From contig JAEYXN010000105.1 of the NCBI GenBank assembly GCA_023431285.1, forward strand, positions 1-7,028: a stretch of 7,028 bases of DNA, written 5' to 3'. Of the stretch, positions 1 through 5,833 are shown piece by piece. This stretch comes from Bacteroidota bacterium. Its GTDB lineage: Bacteria > Bacteroidota > Bacteroidia > Cytophagales > Cyclobacteriaceae. A program made the position numbers and the translations under genes. The notes below the pieces were generated by a model that had not been told where the DNA came from, searched no databases, and saw only the letters and a list, made by a program, of their open reading frames with translations. Position 1 is the first letter of the stretch. Each line of letters opens with the position of its first letter.

Positions 1-24
1 AGTCGGCCAGTCGGCTAGTCAGCC
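1..24. repeat. Three tandem 8-bp repeats, truncated by the window start
   Basis: Three octamers stand head to tail: AGTCGGCC, AGTCGGCT and AGTCAGCC. The last leads without a break into the 7-bp array at position 25 and already ends in the GCC of the first heptamer. The array probably continues left of the window. No coding potential is seen. It lies downstream of the rlmD stop codon, which is at 239-241 on the minus strand. Confidence 0.75.
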
Positions 25-115
25 GGTAGCCGGTAGCAGGTAGCAGGTAACAGGTAGCAGGTAACAGGTAGCAGGTAGCAGGTGGTAGGTAGCAGGTAGC
101 AGGTAGCAGGTAACA
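25..115. repeat. Thirteen tandem 7-bp repeats (GGTAGCA type)
   Basis: Thirteen consecutive heptamers can be read without gaps. The main form is GGTAGCA. Variants are GGTAGCC (first unit), GGTAACA (units at 46, 60 and 109) and GGTGGTA (unit at 81). The array ends in AAAAGC at 116. Reading frame is not conserved and no start or stop context suggests a peptide, so this is intergenic repeat DNA. Replication slippage could change the copy number. Related words reappear on the opposite strand at about 153-235, so the array is also part of an inverted structure. Confidence 0.9.
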
Positions 116-235
116 AAAAGCAGTAGCGGGCCCGAATCGCCAAGATGGAACCACTTGCTACTTGTTACCTGCTACTTGGTACGGCCATGTGCGGATGGGG
201 CCCGCTTGTACCTGTTAATTGCTACCTGCTACGCA
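95..235. repeat. Imperfect long inverted repeat downstream of rlmD
   Basis: The left arm (about 95-134) contains three repeat heptamers followed by AGCGGGCCC at 125-133. The right arm (about 197-235) is its imperfect reverse complement, with GGGCCCGCT at 198-206 followed by CCTGTTAATTGCTACC-type words. The 60-odd bases between the arms hold another opposite-strand copy of the heptamer words at about 153-181. The rlmD message, which runs leftward from 239, could fold into a long hairpin here. No U-run follows, so an intrinsic-terminator role is not shown. This may be a palindromic intergenic repeat family or simply an inverted microsatellite. Confidence 0.6.
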
Positions 236-238
236 CTC

Positions 239-1681
239 TTACAGCGGAAGACATTCATGATTACGCTTTCTATTCATAGAAACCACGTTTTCCACATGCA
301 TGGTGTGCGGGAACATGTCGACTGGCTGGACGGCGATGATGTCGTACTTCTCCTGTAAGATGGCCAGATCGCGGGCCTGGGTAGCGGGATTACAGCTTAC
401 GTAAACGATTTTTTCGGGGGCGGCGCTCAATAACATTCTTGTGACGGATTCGTGCATGCCGGCGCGGGGAGGGTCGGTGATGACGACGTCGGGATGGCCG
501 TGGATACCCAGGAAACGCTCGTCGAGGAGGTCCTTGATATCGCCGGCGTAGAAACGCGTGTTGGAAACGCCGTTGATCCGGGAGTTAACCTTCGCGTCTT
601 CGATAGCGGCCGCTACGTATTCCAGTCCGACGACCTCGCGGGCGTGGGCCGCCACAAAATTAGCGATGGTGCCGGTTCCGGTATATAAATCATAGACAAG
701 CTCGTCGCCGCGAAGCCCAGCCATATCAAACGCCACCTTGTAAAGTCGATACGCCTGGTCAGAGTTAGTCTGATAGAAAGATTTCGGTCCGACACGGAAA
801 TGCAGCACCCCCGAACCACCAGGCTTAGGCATGATCTCCGTAATGTACGGGTTGCCCTTCCAGCAAATAATGTCCAGATCAGCAAACGTATCATTCTTCT
901 TTCCATTGATCACATATTGAAACGACGTGATCTGCGGGAACTCGCGTTCCAATCTGGAGAGAATCTGTTCGATCCACGGCATTTCATCATAAGTGACTTG
1001 CAGGATCACCATCACCTCCCCCGAGTTCGCGGTACGGATCGTGATCGTGCGCAGAAAACCGATTTGTTTTCGCAGATCGAAGAAAGGGATGTTTGACTTG
1101 AGTGCTTCATCTCTCACCGCGAGACGAATCGCGTTAGACGGATCCGGCTGAAGATGACACTCCTTCACATCGAACACGAGGTCGTATTTGCGGGGGATAT
1201 GATATCCGAGTGCGGGCTCCCCCTTCCCTGCCCCATCTTCCGAATGCAATTCGTCACGCGTCAGCCATCGCTGTGCAGAAAAAGTGTAATCCAACTTATT
1301 CCGGTAAAAGCGGGTCTTTTCAGATGGGAAAATGGGCGAAATGTAGGGAAGCTCGAGACCGCCGATGCGCTCAAGGTTATCCACCACCTGTTTTTGTTTA
1401 TAAACCAACTGTGTCTCGTAATTTATGTGCTGCCACGAGCATCCGCCACACAACCCGAAATGTATACAGAATGGCTCGGCCCTGTCGGGAGAAAATGTGC
1501 GGATGTGCGTCACTTTCGCTTCGAGGAAACTGCTTTTTATTTTCGTTACCTGCGCGTCCACCGTATCGCCAGGTGCGCCACCTTGCAGGAAAACAACTTT
1601 TCCATCAAGCCTTGAGACACATTTACCCTCCGCAGCCATTGTTTCGATCTGGAGGTTTTCAATTACATCGCCTTTTCGCAT
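239..1681 (-). CDS. rlmD: 23S rRNA (uracil-C5)-methyltransferase RlmD
   Basis: This enzyme transfers a methyl group from S-adenosylmethionine to C5 of a 23S rRNA uracil (U1939 in E. coli numbering) in the cytoplasm. The 480-residue protein has a TRAM-like RNA-binding domain at about 1-60. The iron-sulfur ligands are C72, C78 and C81 (CxxxxxCxxC) with C175. A central RNA-binding insert follows, then the SAM fold: FYQTN at 302-306, YDLYTGTGTIA at 330-340, and DPPRAG at 403-408. The catalytic nucleophile is C430 in VSCNPAT and the general base is E464 in HVENVV. All key residues of the RumA/TrmA family are present and the length is normal, so it should be active. The start at 1681 is chosen because it gives the complete TRAM domain; no Shine-Dalgarno sequence is seen. 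It is divergent from the next gene and probably transcribed alone. An RlmCD-like or other uracil specificity within the family cannot be excluded from sequence alone. Confidence 0.95.
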   Translation of the reverse strand: MRKGDVIENLQIETMAAEGKCVSRLDGKVVFLQGGAPGDTVDAQVTKIKSSFLEAKVTHIRTFSPDRAEPFCIHFGLCGGCSWQHINYETQLVYKQKQVVDNLERIGGLELPYISPIFPSEKTRFYRNKLDYTFSAQRWLTRDELHSEDGAGKGEPALGYHIPRKYDLVFDVKECHLQPDPSNAIRLAVRDEALKSNIPFFDLRKQIGFLRTITIRTANSGEVMVILQVTYDEMPWIEQILSRLEREFPQITSFQYVINGKKNDTFADLDIICWKGNPYITEIMPKPGGSGVLHFRVGPKSFYQTNSDQAYRLYKVAFDMAGLRGDELVYDLYTGTGTIANFVAAHAREVVGLEYVAAAIEDAKVNSRINGVSNTRFYAGDIKDLLDERFLGIHGHPDVVITDPPRAGMHESVTRMLLSAAPEKIVYVSCNPATQARDLAILQEKYDIIAVQPVDMFPHTMHVENVVSMNRKRNHECLPL

Positions 1682-1731
1682 AGGGGCGCAAATTACAGGA
1701 AAGAAGGATTTCGTCCTTAGCCCATATTCTC

Positions 1732-1739
1732 TATATTTA
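1732..1739 (+). promoter_or_regulatory. Possible -7 element for the type IX-exported protein gene
   Basis: TATATTTA matches the Bacteroidota -7 consensus TAnnTTTG except at the last base. A weak -33-like TTTCG lies at 1709-1713, 18 bp upstream. The element sits 17 bp before the start codon at 1757, inside the 75-bp divergent spacer. The region is A+T rich, so a chance match is quite possible. Confidence 0.25.
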
Positions 1740-1747
1740 TTATTCGC

Positions 1748-1753
1748 GGAGGG
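1748..1753 (+). promoter_or_regulatory. Shine-Dalgarno sequence GGAGGG
   Basis: GGAGGG lies three bases before the ATG at 1757 and fixes that start. It is a strong match to the anti-Shine-Dalgarno sequence. Bacteroidota genes usually lack such a motif and rely on A-rich leaders, and neither rlmD nor the integrase in this window has one. The spacing is shorter than the usual 5-9 bases. Confidence 0.5.
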
Positions 1754-1756
1754 TAT

Positions 1757-4462
1757 ATGAAAAAGATTTTACTGTTCTTTCTATGTCTGCTTGCTTTTCC
1801 GGCATGGAGCTCACATATCGTTGGAGGAGAGTTCGAATTTATTTTTAAGAATTACAACGGCAGGTTCATGCGCTACGAGCTGAACCTGATTCTCTATTTC
1901 GACTTAAAGAATGGTAGTCCCGGGGCCCGTGATCCCTACGCCGATATCCGTATATTCAGAAAGCGCGACAACGCGGTGATGCGCGACCTCCGACTCTATT
2001 ATTCACAGGAGACTTCCGTCGAATATTATCAACCGGAATGTTCCAATGGATCTTCTCTTCAGACAAGCCGGATCTATTATGTGTACCGCGATCCATTCAC
2101 AGGACAAAACGCGCTGATCGATTTTGATCCGGAAGTGTATAGTGATCCGATGGGATACTACATCAGCTGGGAGCGATGCTGTCGGAATTACACGCTGACC
2201 AATGTTTACAGCGAGAACCCGGATGTGTCTTCACCGAGTGCGGGACAAACATTTTATCTGGAGATCCCGCCGATGAAAAAAGATGGCGAACTGTTCTTCA
2301 ATTCTTCCCCGAAACTATTTCCTCCTCTTGCGGATTATGCTTGTCCGAATGTGGTGTACTATGTCGATTTCTCCGGCGAGGATGATGATGGCGACTCACT
2401 TGTGTATTCATTGATCACGCCGCTGAGCACTCATTATATATCTCCTCTTCCTCCAAACAACGTACCGGAGCCGCGACCGTATCCCAATGTGCAATACCGC
2501 CCGGGATTTTCTTCGAGTAATATTATGAAAGGAAAGCCTGACCTTGCGATCTCGTGGGATGGGATGTTGACGGTTACCCCTACCGTTGCAGGGCTCTATG
2601 CTTTTGCCGTGCTTGTGGAGGAGTATCGCGACGACGTGAAGATCGGTGAGCTGCGGAGAGATTTTCAAATGCTGGTGCTGAACTCCTGTCCTACTTCGGA
2701 GAAGCCGGTCATAGAAGCGAAACACACAGAGCAACCCGACTCGGAATACGGCAGCGCTATTAGCGTGACGACTACGAATCGATGTTTTGATGTGCGTATT
2801 TCAGATCCTGATTCTCAGACCCGTGACGAGATCGTTACCATCAGCGCGTTCCTGGTGAAGAACCGGAGGCGCAACATAACTTCGCAGATCGTCTCCAATC
2901 CTGTACAAGTATTAAAGAATGGTCAGCCCGCCACGTTCACGATGTGTTTCCCGGAGTGTCCGCTGGAGAATGAACAACATGAAGTAGGGATCATCGTATC
3001 TGACAAGGCGTGTCCATTACCAAGAAAAGATACCGTCTATGTGACAGTGAATATTCCACAGGAATTTAATTCCAATCCGTTGTTCGACAAAGAGATTGTA
3101 ATTGATGTCATCACAGAAGGCTTGCAGATCCCGGCCTGGAAACAGCCCTTCGAGGGAACTGATGCTGATAATGAATCGATGACGCTTACGCTGAGTTCTA
3201 CGACGTTGTTTAATCCCGCTGATTATGGGTTTTCTTTGCAGATTTCTGAAGACATCCCGGGAAAGATTTCCGCAGAGTTAAGCTGGGATACGCGGTGTGA
3301 TGTATTCGACTTCAGTAAAAAGACAGACTTCGAGTTTTCGTATGTGCTCGACGATCATGACAAATGCAATCTGACACCTAACGATACGATTCACTTTAGA
3401 CTCAAGCGAGACTTCCAGGATTTCCATTATCCGAAGATCATTTACCCTCCTTTGCCGGATGCGGATAGAATTGTTTTCGATCAGAAGTTATACAGTACGC
3501 TAAGCTTTCTCACGCAGGCCTCCGATGAGGATAACGATATCCTTGATCTTCATGGAGAAGGCGTCGGGTTCACCATGAGTGAGGTGGGCGCGTCGTATCC
3601 TGAAAAGACCTTTCAAGGACAAGGCGAGCAGACTTTTACGTGGCGACCGAATTGTGATTTCATTGATCTCAACAAGAAAAACACTTATGAATTCCAGCTT
3701 ATCGTCACGGATGATGACAATGTTTGTAATTACGTGCTAACGGATACGCTATTTGTCAAGGTAAACGTTCTTCCCCCGGACAATATCGCGCCTGAGCTGG
3801 CCATCGATGGCAGTAAGGCCAGGGAAACGAAGACGCACACCGTCGGACAAACACTTACGCTTCCATTGGTGGGAACAGATGGAGACACAGATCCCGCAGA
3901 CCGACTTACACTTGAGCTGGTAAGCGTGAATGGTACTTTACAGCCGGAGAATTATTCATTCGAATCAACGCCCGCGATGAGTGTTGTAAATGGGACGCTT
4001 ACCTGGACACCGGAGTGTGACATGTTTCCCCCTGGAACCTTCGAGAGTGACTTCACCTTTGTGTTTAAAGTCTCCGATGATCGATGTTACAGTGCAAAGA
4101 ATGATCTGCTGGAGGTGGATATTCATCTTATTGACAGAGAAACACCTGACGCGGAGTTTCATCCACGTCCGAATGTGATTACCAGCAACGCAGACAATCG
4201 CAATGACTTCTTCGGGATGTACAAACTCGACAGCGATGGCGAAACGCTGATCAACATTCTTCCTGTCGATAATTGTGCGGGTATTTTCGCGGAGGTGTCT
4301 ATTTATAACAGATGGGGCCGCAAGGTGTACACGAGCAGTGATCGCGAATTTAAATGGTATCCGGAGGGTGAATCGGGTGGAGTGTATTTTTACAGGATTC
4401 GTTATTCACACAACCGCGAGTACACGGGCTGGATCCATGTGATTGGCGAAGGCTCAGAGTAA
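1757..4462 (+). CDS. T9SS-exported adhesin-like protein with type B sorting domain
   Basis: This 901-residue protein is predicted to cross the inner membrane by a Sec signal (residues 1 to about 19, MKKILLFFLCLLAFPAWSS) and the outer membrane by the type IX secretion system. The mature N-terminus HIVGGE and the CCRN motif at 141-144 are typical of large gliding-motility-associated surface proteins. Beta-rich Ig/cadherin-like modules follow at about 343-433, 463-549, 585-671 and 705-791. The last three share an acidic start (GTDADN, ASDEDN, GTDGDT), an SW/TW strand followed by CD, and DD..C about 23 residues later. Residues 801-896 form the type B (CHU_C) C-terminal domain, with PNVITSNADNRNDFF and VSIYNRWGRKVY. 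The family is secreted or surface-attached; the ligand is unknown. It is not one of the core gld or spr genes. The gene stands alone, and its stop overlaps the convergent gene by 9 bp. Export and domain class are well supported; the specific role is not. Confidence 0.88.
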   Translation: MKKILLFFLCLLAFPAWSSHIVGGEFEFIFKNYNGRFMRYELNLILYFDLKNGSPGARDPYADIRIFRKRDNAVMRDLRLYYSQETSVEYYQPECSNGSSLQTSRIYYVYRDPFTGQNALIDFDPEVYSDPMGYYISWERCCRNYTLTNVYSENPDVSSPSAGQTFYLEIPPMKKDGELFFNSSPKLFPPLADYACPNVVYYVDFSGEDDDGDSLVYSLITPLSTHYISPLPPNNVPEPRPYPNVQYRPGFSSSNIMKGKPDLAISWDGMLTVTPTVAGLYAFAVLVEEYRDDVKIGELRRDFQMLVLNSCPTSEKPVIEAKHTEQPDSEYGSAISVTTTNRCFDVRISDPDSQTRDEIVTISAFLVKNRRRNITSQIVSNPVQVLKNGQPATFTMCFPECPLENEQHEVGIIVSDKACPLPRKDTVYVTVNIPQEFNSNPLFDKEIVIDVITEGLQIPAWKQPFEGTDADNESMTLTLSSTTLFNPADYGFSLQISEDIPGKISAELSWDTRCDVFDFSKKTDFEFSYVLDDHDKCNLTPNDTIHFRLKRDFQDFHYPKIIYPPLPDADRIVFDQKLYSTLSFLTQASDEDNDILDLHGEGVGFTMSEVGASYPEKTFQGQGEQTFTWRPNCDFIDLNKKNTYEFQLIVTDDDNVCNYVLTDTLFVKVNVLPPDNIAPELAIDGSKARETKTHTVGQTLTLPLVGTDGDTDPADRLTLELVSVNGTLQPENYSFESTPAMSVVNGTLTWTPECDMFPPGTFESDFTFVFKVSDDRCYSAKNDLLEVDIHLIDRETPDAEFHPRPNVITSNADNRNDFFGMYKLDSDGETLINILPVDNCAGIFAEVSIYNRWGRKVYTSSDREFKWYPEGESGGVYFYRIRYSHNREYTGWIHVIGEGSE

Positions 4463-5197
4463 CACGGGCAGGAGGCGATCTTGTTTGATATAGCCACGGC
4501 GGTCGCGCCATTCTACTTCCACCCACACATCATGACGGCTCACGATGGAGACGCGATGTCCCGGAGCGATGACCTCTACAACGGGAGCGGCACCCGACGG
4601 ACCTTCCATAATATATGTATTTCCTGAAGAGACGATAGCGCGTTCGGCGGAAGAGAGGAGGTTGAGATGTCCGACGAAAATAATGGCGAAGAACAGCATA
4701 GCGACAAAGAGGGCGACGATGCTTTTATGGCGGCGCGTTTGGAATACGATGAGAGCGAAAAAGAAGAACAGGATGGCGGCGAGGGTATATGAGATGTGGT
4801 CTTCGTACTGCCGGTAGAATGACAGAGCGGTTTCGGTATCGCCGTTTTCGTAGCCTTGCAGCCTGAATTTTTGTGAGAGCTGGGACATTTTATCGAGCGC
4901 GGAGGCGTCGGAGGTTTTGAGGTAATAGAGGTTGAGGTAGTACATTGCCTTGCCGATGTGGTTGAGACCTTCTTCGATGAAGGCCATTCTCATGAGCATT
5001 GCGGGGGAATATTGATTTTGGGCGAAGATATTTTCGTAGTGCTGCAGCGACTGGGTGTATTGTTTCGCAGTAAAAAGAGAATCAGCCGTTTGCAGGCGAT
5101 AGTTCGAGAATTGGCTTAACGCCGGGGAGAACGCGAGGCAAAGAAGAGTTGCAACGAGCGGAATAATTTTCGAGACCGGGCATTGCATTTTTTTCAT
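4454..5197 (-). CDS. TPR/SH3-domain membrane protein, BatE-like architecture
   Basis: This 247-residue protein has a signal peptide (1 to about 29, ending ALSQ). A helical TPR-like region follows at about 33-115 (LFTAKQYTQSLQHYENIF is a typical TPR helix pair). Two membrane segments lie at about 136-153 and 158-178, joined by a basic TRRHK turn that should face the cytoplasm. A bacterial SH3-like domain occupies about 190-245 (VIAPGHRVSIVS, WVEVEWRDRRGYIKQDRL). This order would place the TPR and SH3 parts in the periplasm, as in BatE of the Bacteroides aerotolerance locus. No batA-D or MoxR gene is nearby, so the name BatE is not assigned and the function is inferred only from architecture. 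An in-frame TAA at 5204-5206, two codons before the ATG, fixes the start at 5197 or just inside (M4). The 3' end overlaps the convergent gene by 9 bp. Confidence 0.75.
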   Translation of the reverse strand: MKKMQCPVSKIIPLVATLLCLAFSPALSQFSNYRLQTADSLFTAKQYTQSLQHYENIFAQNQYSPAMLMRMAFIEEGLNHIGKAMYYLNLYYLKTSDASALDKMSQLSQKFRLQGYENGDTETALSFYRQYEDHISYTLAAILFFFFALIVFQTRRHKSIVALFVAMLFFAIIFVGHLNLLSSAERAIVSSGNTYIMEGPSGAAPVVEVIAPGHRVSIVSRHDVWVEVEWRDRRGYIKQDRLLPVLL

Positions 5198-5213
5198 CTT
5201 CTGTTACCTTTGC
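5183..5213 (+). promoter_or_regulatory. Bacteroidota-type promoter candidate facing the repeats and tRNA
   Basis: TTG at 5183-5185 is followed after 19 bp by TACCTTTG at 5205-5212 (then C), an exact match to the -7 consensus TAnnTTTG with usual spacing. Transcription would start near 5220 and run rightward into the 48-bp repeats and tRNA-Lys. No protein gene follows on this strand. The element overlaps the 5' end of the minus-strand SH3-protein gene, so the two transcripts would be divergent with overlapping 5' ends. The evidence is motif only. Confidence 0.45.
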
Positions 5214-5290
5214 GACCTCAATAACGGAAAAGAAGCCGAAATTGACAAGGATAAAGGGGTTGGGAGGAAGTCCTGATCTTACCAAGAATC
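5214..5290. other. Non-coding leader without recognised gene
   Basis: No open frame with a plausible start is seen on either strand. The short minus-strand frame here only extends into the SH3-protein gene in another phase. AGGAAGTCCT at 5265-5274 resembles the AGGAC..GTCCT core of the repeats that follow and may be a very decayed copy. Confidence 0.4.
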
Positions 5291-5513
5291 GAAGCAGTAG
5301 GGACGTGTCCTGAACGCTTCAGAAGCAAAGCCGCTCTAGGACGGAGTCCTACGAAGCTTTAGCGAAGAAGAAGCAAAGCCACTCTAGGACGGAGTCCTAA
5401 GAAGCTTTAGCGAAGAAGAAAGCAAAGCCACTCTAGGACGGAGTCCTACGAAGCTTTAGCGAAGAAGAAAGCAAAGCCGCTCTAGGACGGAGTCCTACGA
5501 AGCTTTAGCGAAG
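5291..5513 (+). repeat. Four tandem 48-49-bp hairpin repeats plus one decayed copy
   Basis: The word GCAAAGCC recurs at 5325, 5373, 5422 and 5471, giving periods of 48, 49 and 49 bp. Each unit holds GCAAAGCC, then G or A, CTC, the hairpin TAGGAC-GGA-GTCCTA, and GAAGCTTTAGCGAAG followed by an A-rich tail. The units differ at only a few bases and by one-base length changes. A shorter diverged copy at about 5291-5324 keeps TAGGGAC..GTCCT and CGCTTC. The last unit ends abruptly at the tRNA gene. No spacers separate the units, so this is not a CRISPR. No reading frame is maintained, because the 49-bp period shifts phase. Confidence 0.9.
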
Positions 5514-5518
5514 TAGGA
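5493..5518 (+). other. Hairpin abutting and entering the tRNA-Lys 5' end
   Basis: TCCTAC at 5493-5498 pairs with GTAGGA at 5513-5518. The right arm includes the first two tRNA bases (G5517, A5518) and therefore crosses the expected RNase P cleavage point. In the other repeat units TAGCGAAG is followed by AAGAA rather than TAGGA, so this arm exists only in the last copy. The alternative, shared hairpin within that copy (TAGGAC with GTCCTA, 5483-5497) would compete with it. Confidence 0.4.
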
Positions 5519-5589
5519 TTCCGTAGCTCAGTTGGTAGAGCAATACACTTTTAATGTATGGGTCCTGGGTTCGAATCCCAGCGGGATCA
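5517..5589 (+). tRNA. tRNA-Lys, anticodon UUU
   Basis: A complete cloverleaf can be drawn. The acceptor stem GATTCCG (5517-5523) pairs with CGGGATC (5582-5588), with one T-G pair. The D stem GCTC/GAGC is at 5526-5529 and 5538-5541. The anticodon stem ATACA/TGTAT (5543-5547, 5555-5559) closes the loop CTTTTAA, with anticodon TTT at 5550-5552. The variable loop is GGGTC, and the T stem CTGGG/CCCAG closes TTCGAAT. The discriminator is A5589 and CCA is not encoded. The tRNA reads AAA and AAG lysine codons. Upstream hairpin repeats, a promoter candidate at 5183-5213 and a terminator at 5614-5652 suggest a monocistronic tRNA transcript. The integrase gene 250 bp downstream suggests that the tRNA 3' end is an integration site. 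Confidence 0.97.
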
Positions 5590-5591
5590 CA
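5565..5591 (+). other. Candidate attachment site at the tRNA-Lys 3' end
   Basis: Tyrosine integrases commonly use the T-arm and 3' end of a tRNA gene as the crossover site and restore that part from the element. Here the integrase gene follows the tRNA directly on the same strand. The second copy of the core would lie beyond the window, so the exact core cannot be defined and the site is inferred from context. Confidence 0.4.
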
Positions 5592-5613
5592 GGTTGACAA
5601 ACCAAAACACTCG

Positions 5614-5652
5614 AAAGCTCACAAAATTGATTTTTGTGGGCTTTTTTGTTTT
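5614..5652 (+). terminator. Rho-independent terminator after tRNA-Lys
   Basis: AAAGCTCACAAAA (5614-5626) pairs with TTTTGTGGGCTTT (5632-5644), giving 13 pairs with one T-G, across a 5-base loop. A T-rich tail TTTGTTTT follows to 5652. It is placed 25 bases after the tRNA 3' end and reads on the plus strand, so it should end the tRNA transcript and shield the integrase region from read-through. Confidence 0.88.
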
Positions 5653-5674
5653 AAACGCAGTTCGAAAAAGTCAC

Positions 5675-5687
5675 CGATTCTCAATCG
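5675..5687. repeat. Short hairpin CGATT-CTC-AATCG
   Basis: A perfect 5-bp inverted repeat with a 3-base loop lies just after the terminator and before the larger inverted repeat. It is short enough to be chance, but it is one of several symmetrical elements packed into 5675-5738. Confidence 0.4.
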
Positions 5688-5688
5688 T

Positions 5689-5738
5689 CTGGTGAGCAGA
5701 TCGGGAGCAGCAGCTCTCAGAAAAATTTTGCTCACCAG
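5689..5738. repeat. Perfect 10-bp inverted repeat with nested hairpin
   Basis: CTGGTGAGCA at 5689-5698 and TGCTCACCAG at 5729-5738 are exact reverse complements, 30 bp apart. Between them GAGC-AGCA-GCTC (5705-5716) forms a second small hairpin. CTCACC then repeats at 5731 and 5741, a 10-bp period. The position between tRNA and integrase fits recombinase-binding or operator sites at the end of an integrated element. No function can be proved from sequence. Confidence 0.6.
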
Positions 5739-5768
5739 AACTCACCGAAGAGGGTCATTATCAAGTAG

Positions 5769-5804
5769 TTCAGCAAATGAACATCTTGATTCAGCAAAGA
5801 CATC
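5769..5804 (+). repeat. Imperfect direct repeats upstream of the integrase
   Basis: TTCAGCAAATGAACATC (5769-5785) and TTCAGCAAAGACATC (5790-5804) differ by a 2-base length change and start 21 bp apart, two helical turns. Directly repeated short sites near the element end are the usual form of arm-type sites bound by the N-terminal domain of such integrases. Assignment to this role is inferred. Confidence 0.45.
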
Positions 5805-5808
5805 AAAG

Positions 5809-5833
5809 GAAATTTATTAACCATTAAAATTTC
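5809..5833. promoter_or_regulatory. A+T-rich inverted repeat just before the integrase start
   Basis: GAAATTT (5809-5815) and AAATTTC (5827-5833) are reverse complements, 11 bp apart and ending 6 bp before the integrase ATG. An operator or a start-occluding hairpin is possible. The low sequence complexity weakens the case. Confidence 0.3.

Noticed and set aside
155..358. A 67-codon plus-strand frame at the repeat region
   Set aside because: Its first part translates the inverted heptamer copies and the rest is antisense to rlmD. No domain or ribosome binding site is seen.
1684..1697. Promoter for rlmD on the minus strand (TAATTTGC)
   Set aside because: The TTTG is present but the TA is one base out of register, so the match to TAnnTTTG is poor.
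5082..5285. A 67-codon minus-strand frame overlapping the SH3-protein 5' end
   Set aside because: It is in a different phase from the signal-peptide gene, lacks a recognisable domain, and its second half is antisense-phase translation of that gene.
5221..5320. A structured RNA such as RNase P RNA, suggested by GGGAGGAAGTCC
   Set aside because: The match to the GAGGAAAGTCC signature is imperfect, and no other conserved part of RNase P RNA is seen nearby.
5291..5513. CRISPR array
   Set aside because: The units are directly tandem with no variable spacers, and no cas genes are in the window.
5554..5820. An 88-codon plus-strand frame starting within the tRNA-Lys
   Set aside because: Its ATG overlaps the anticodon arm, and its first residues (GSWVRIPAG) are the usual translation of a tRNA T-arm. 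It then runs through the terminator and repeat region.
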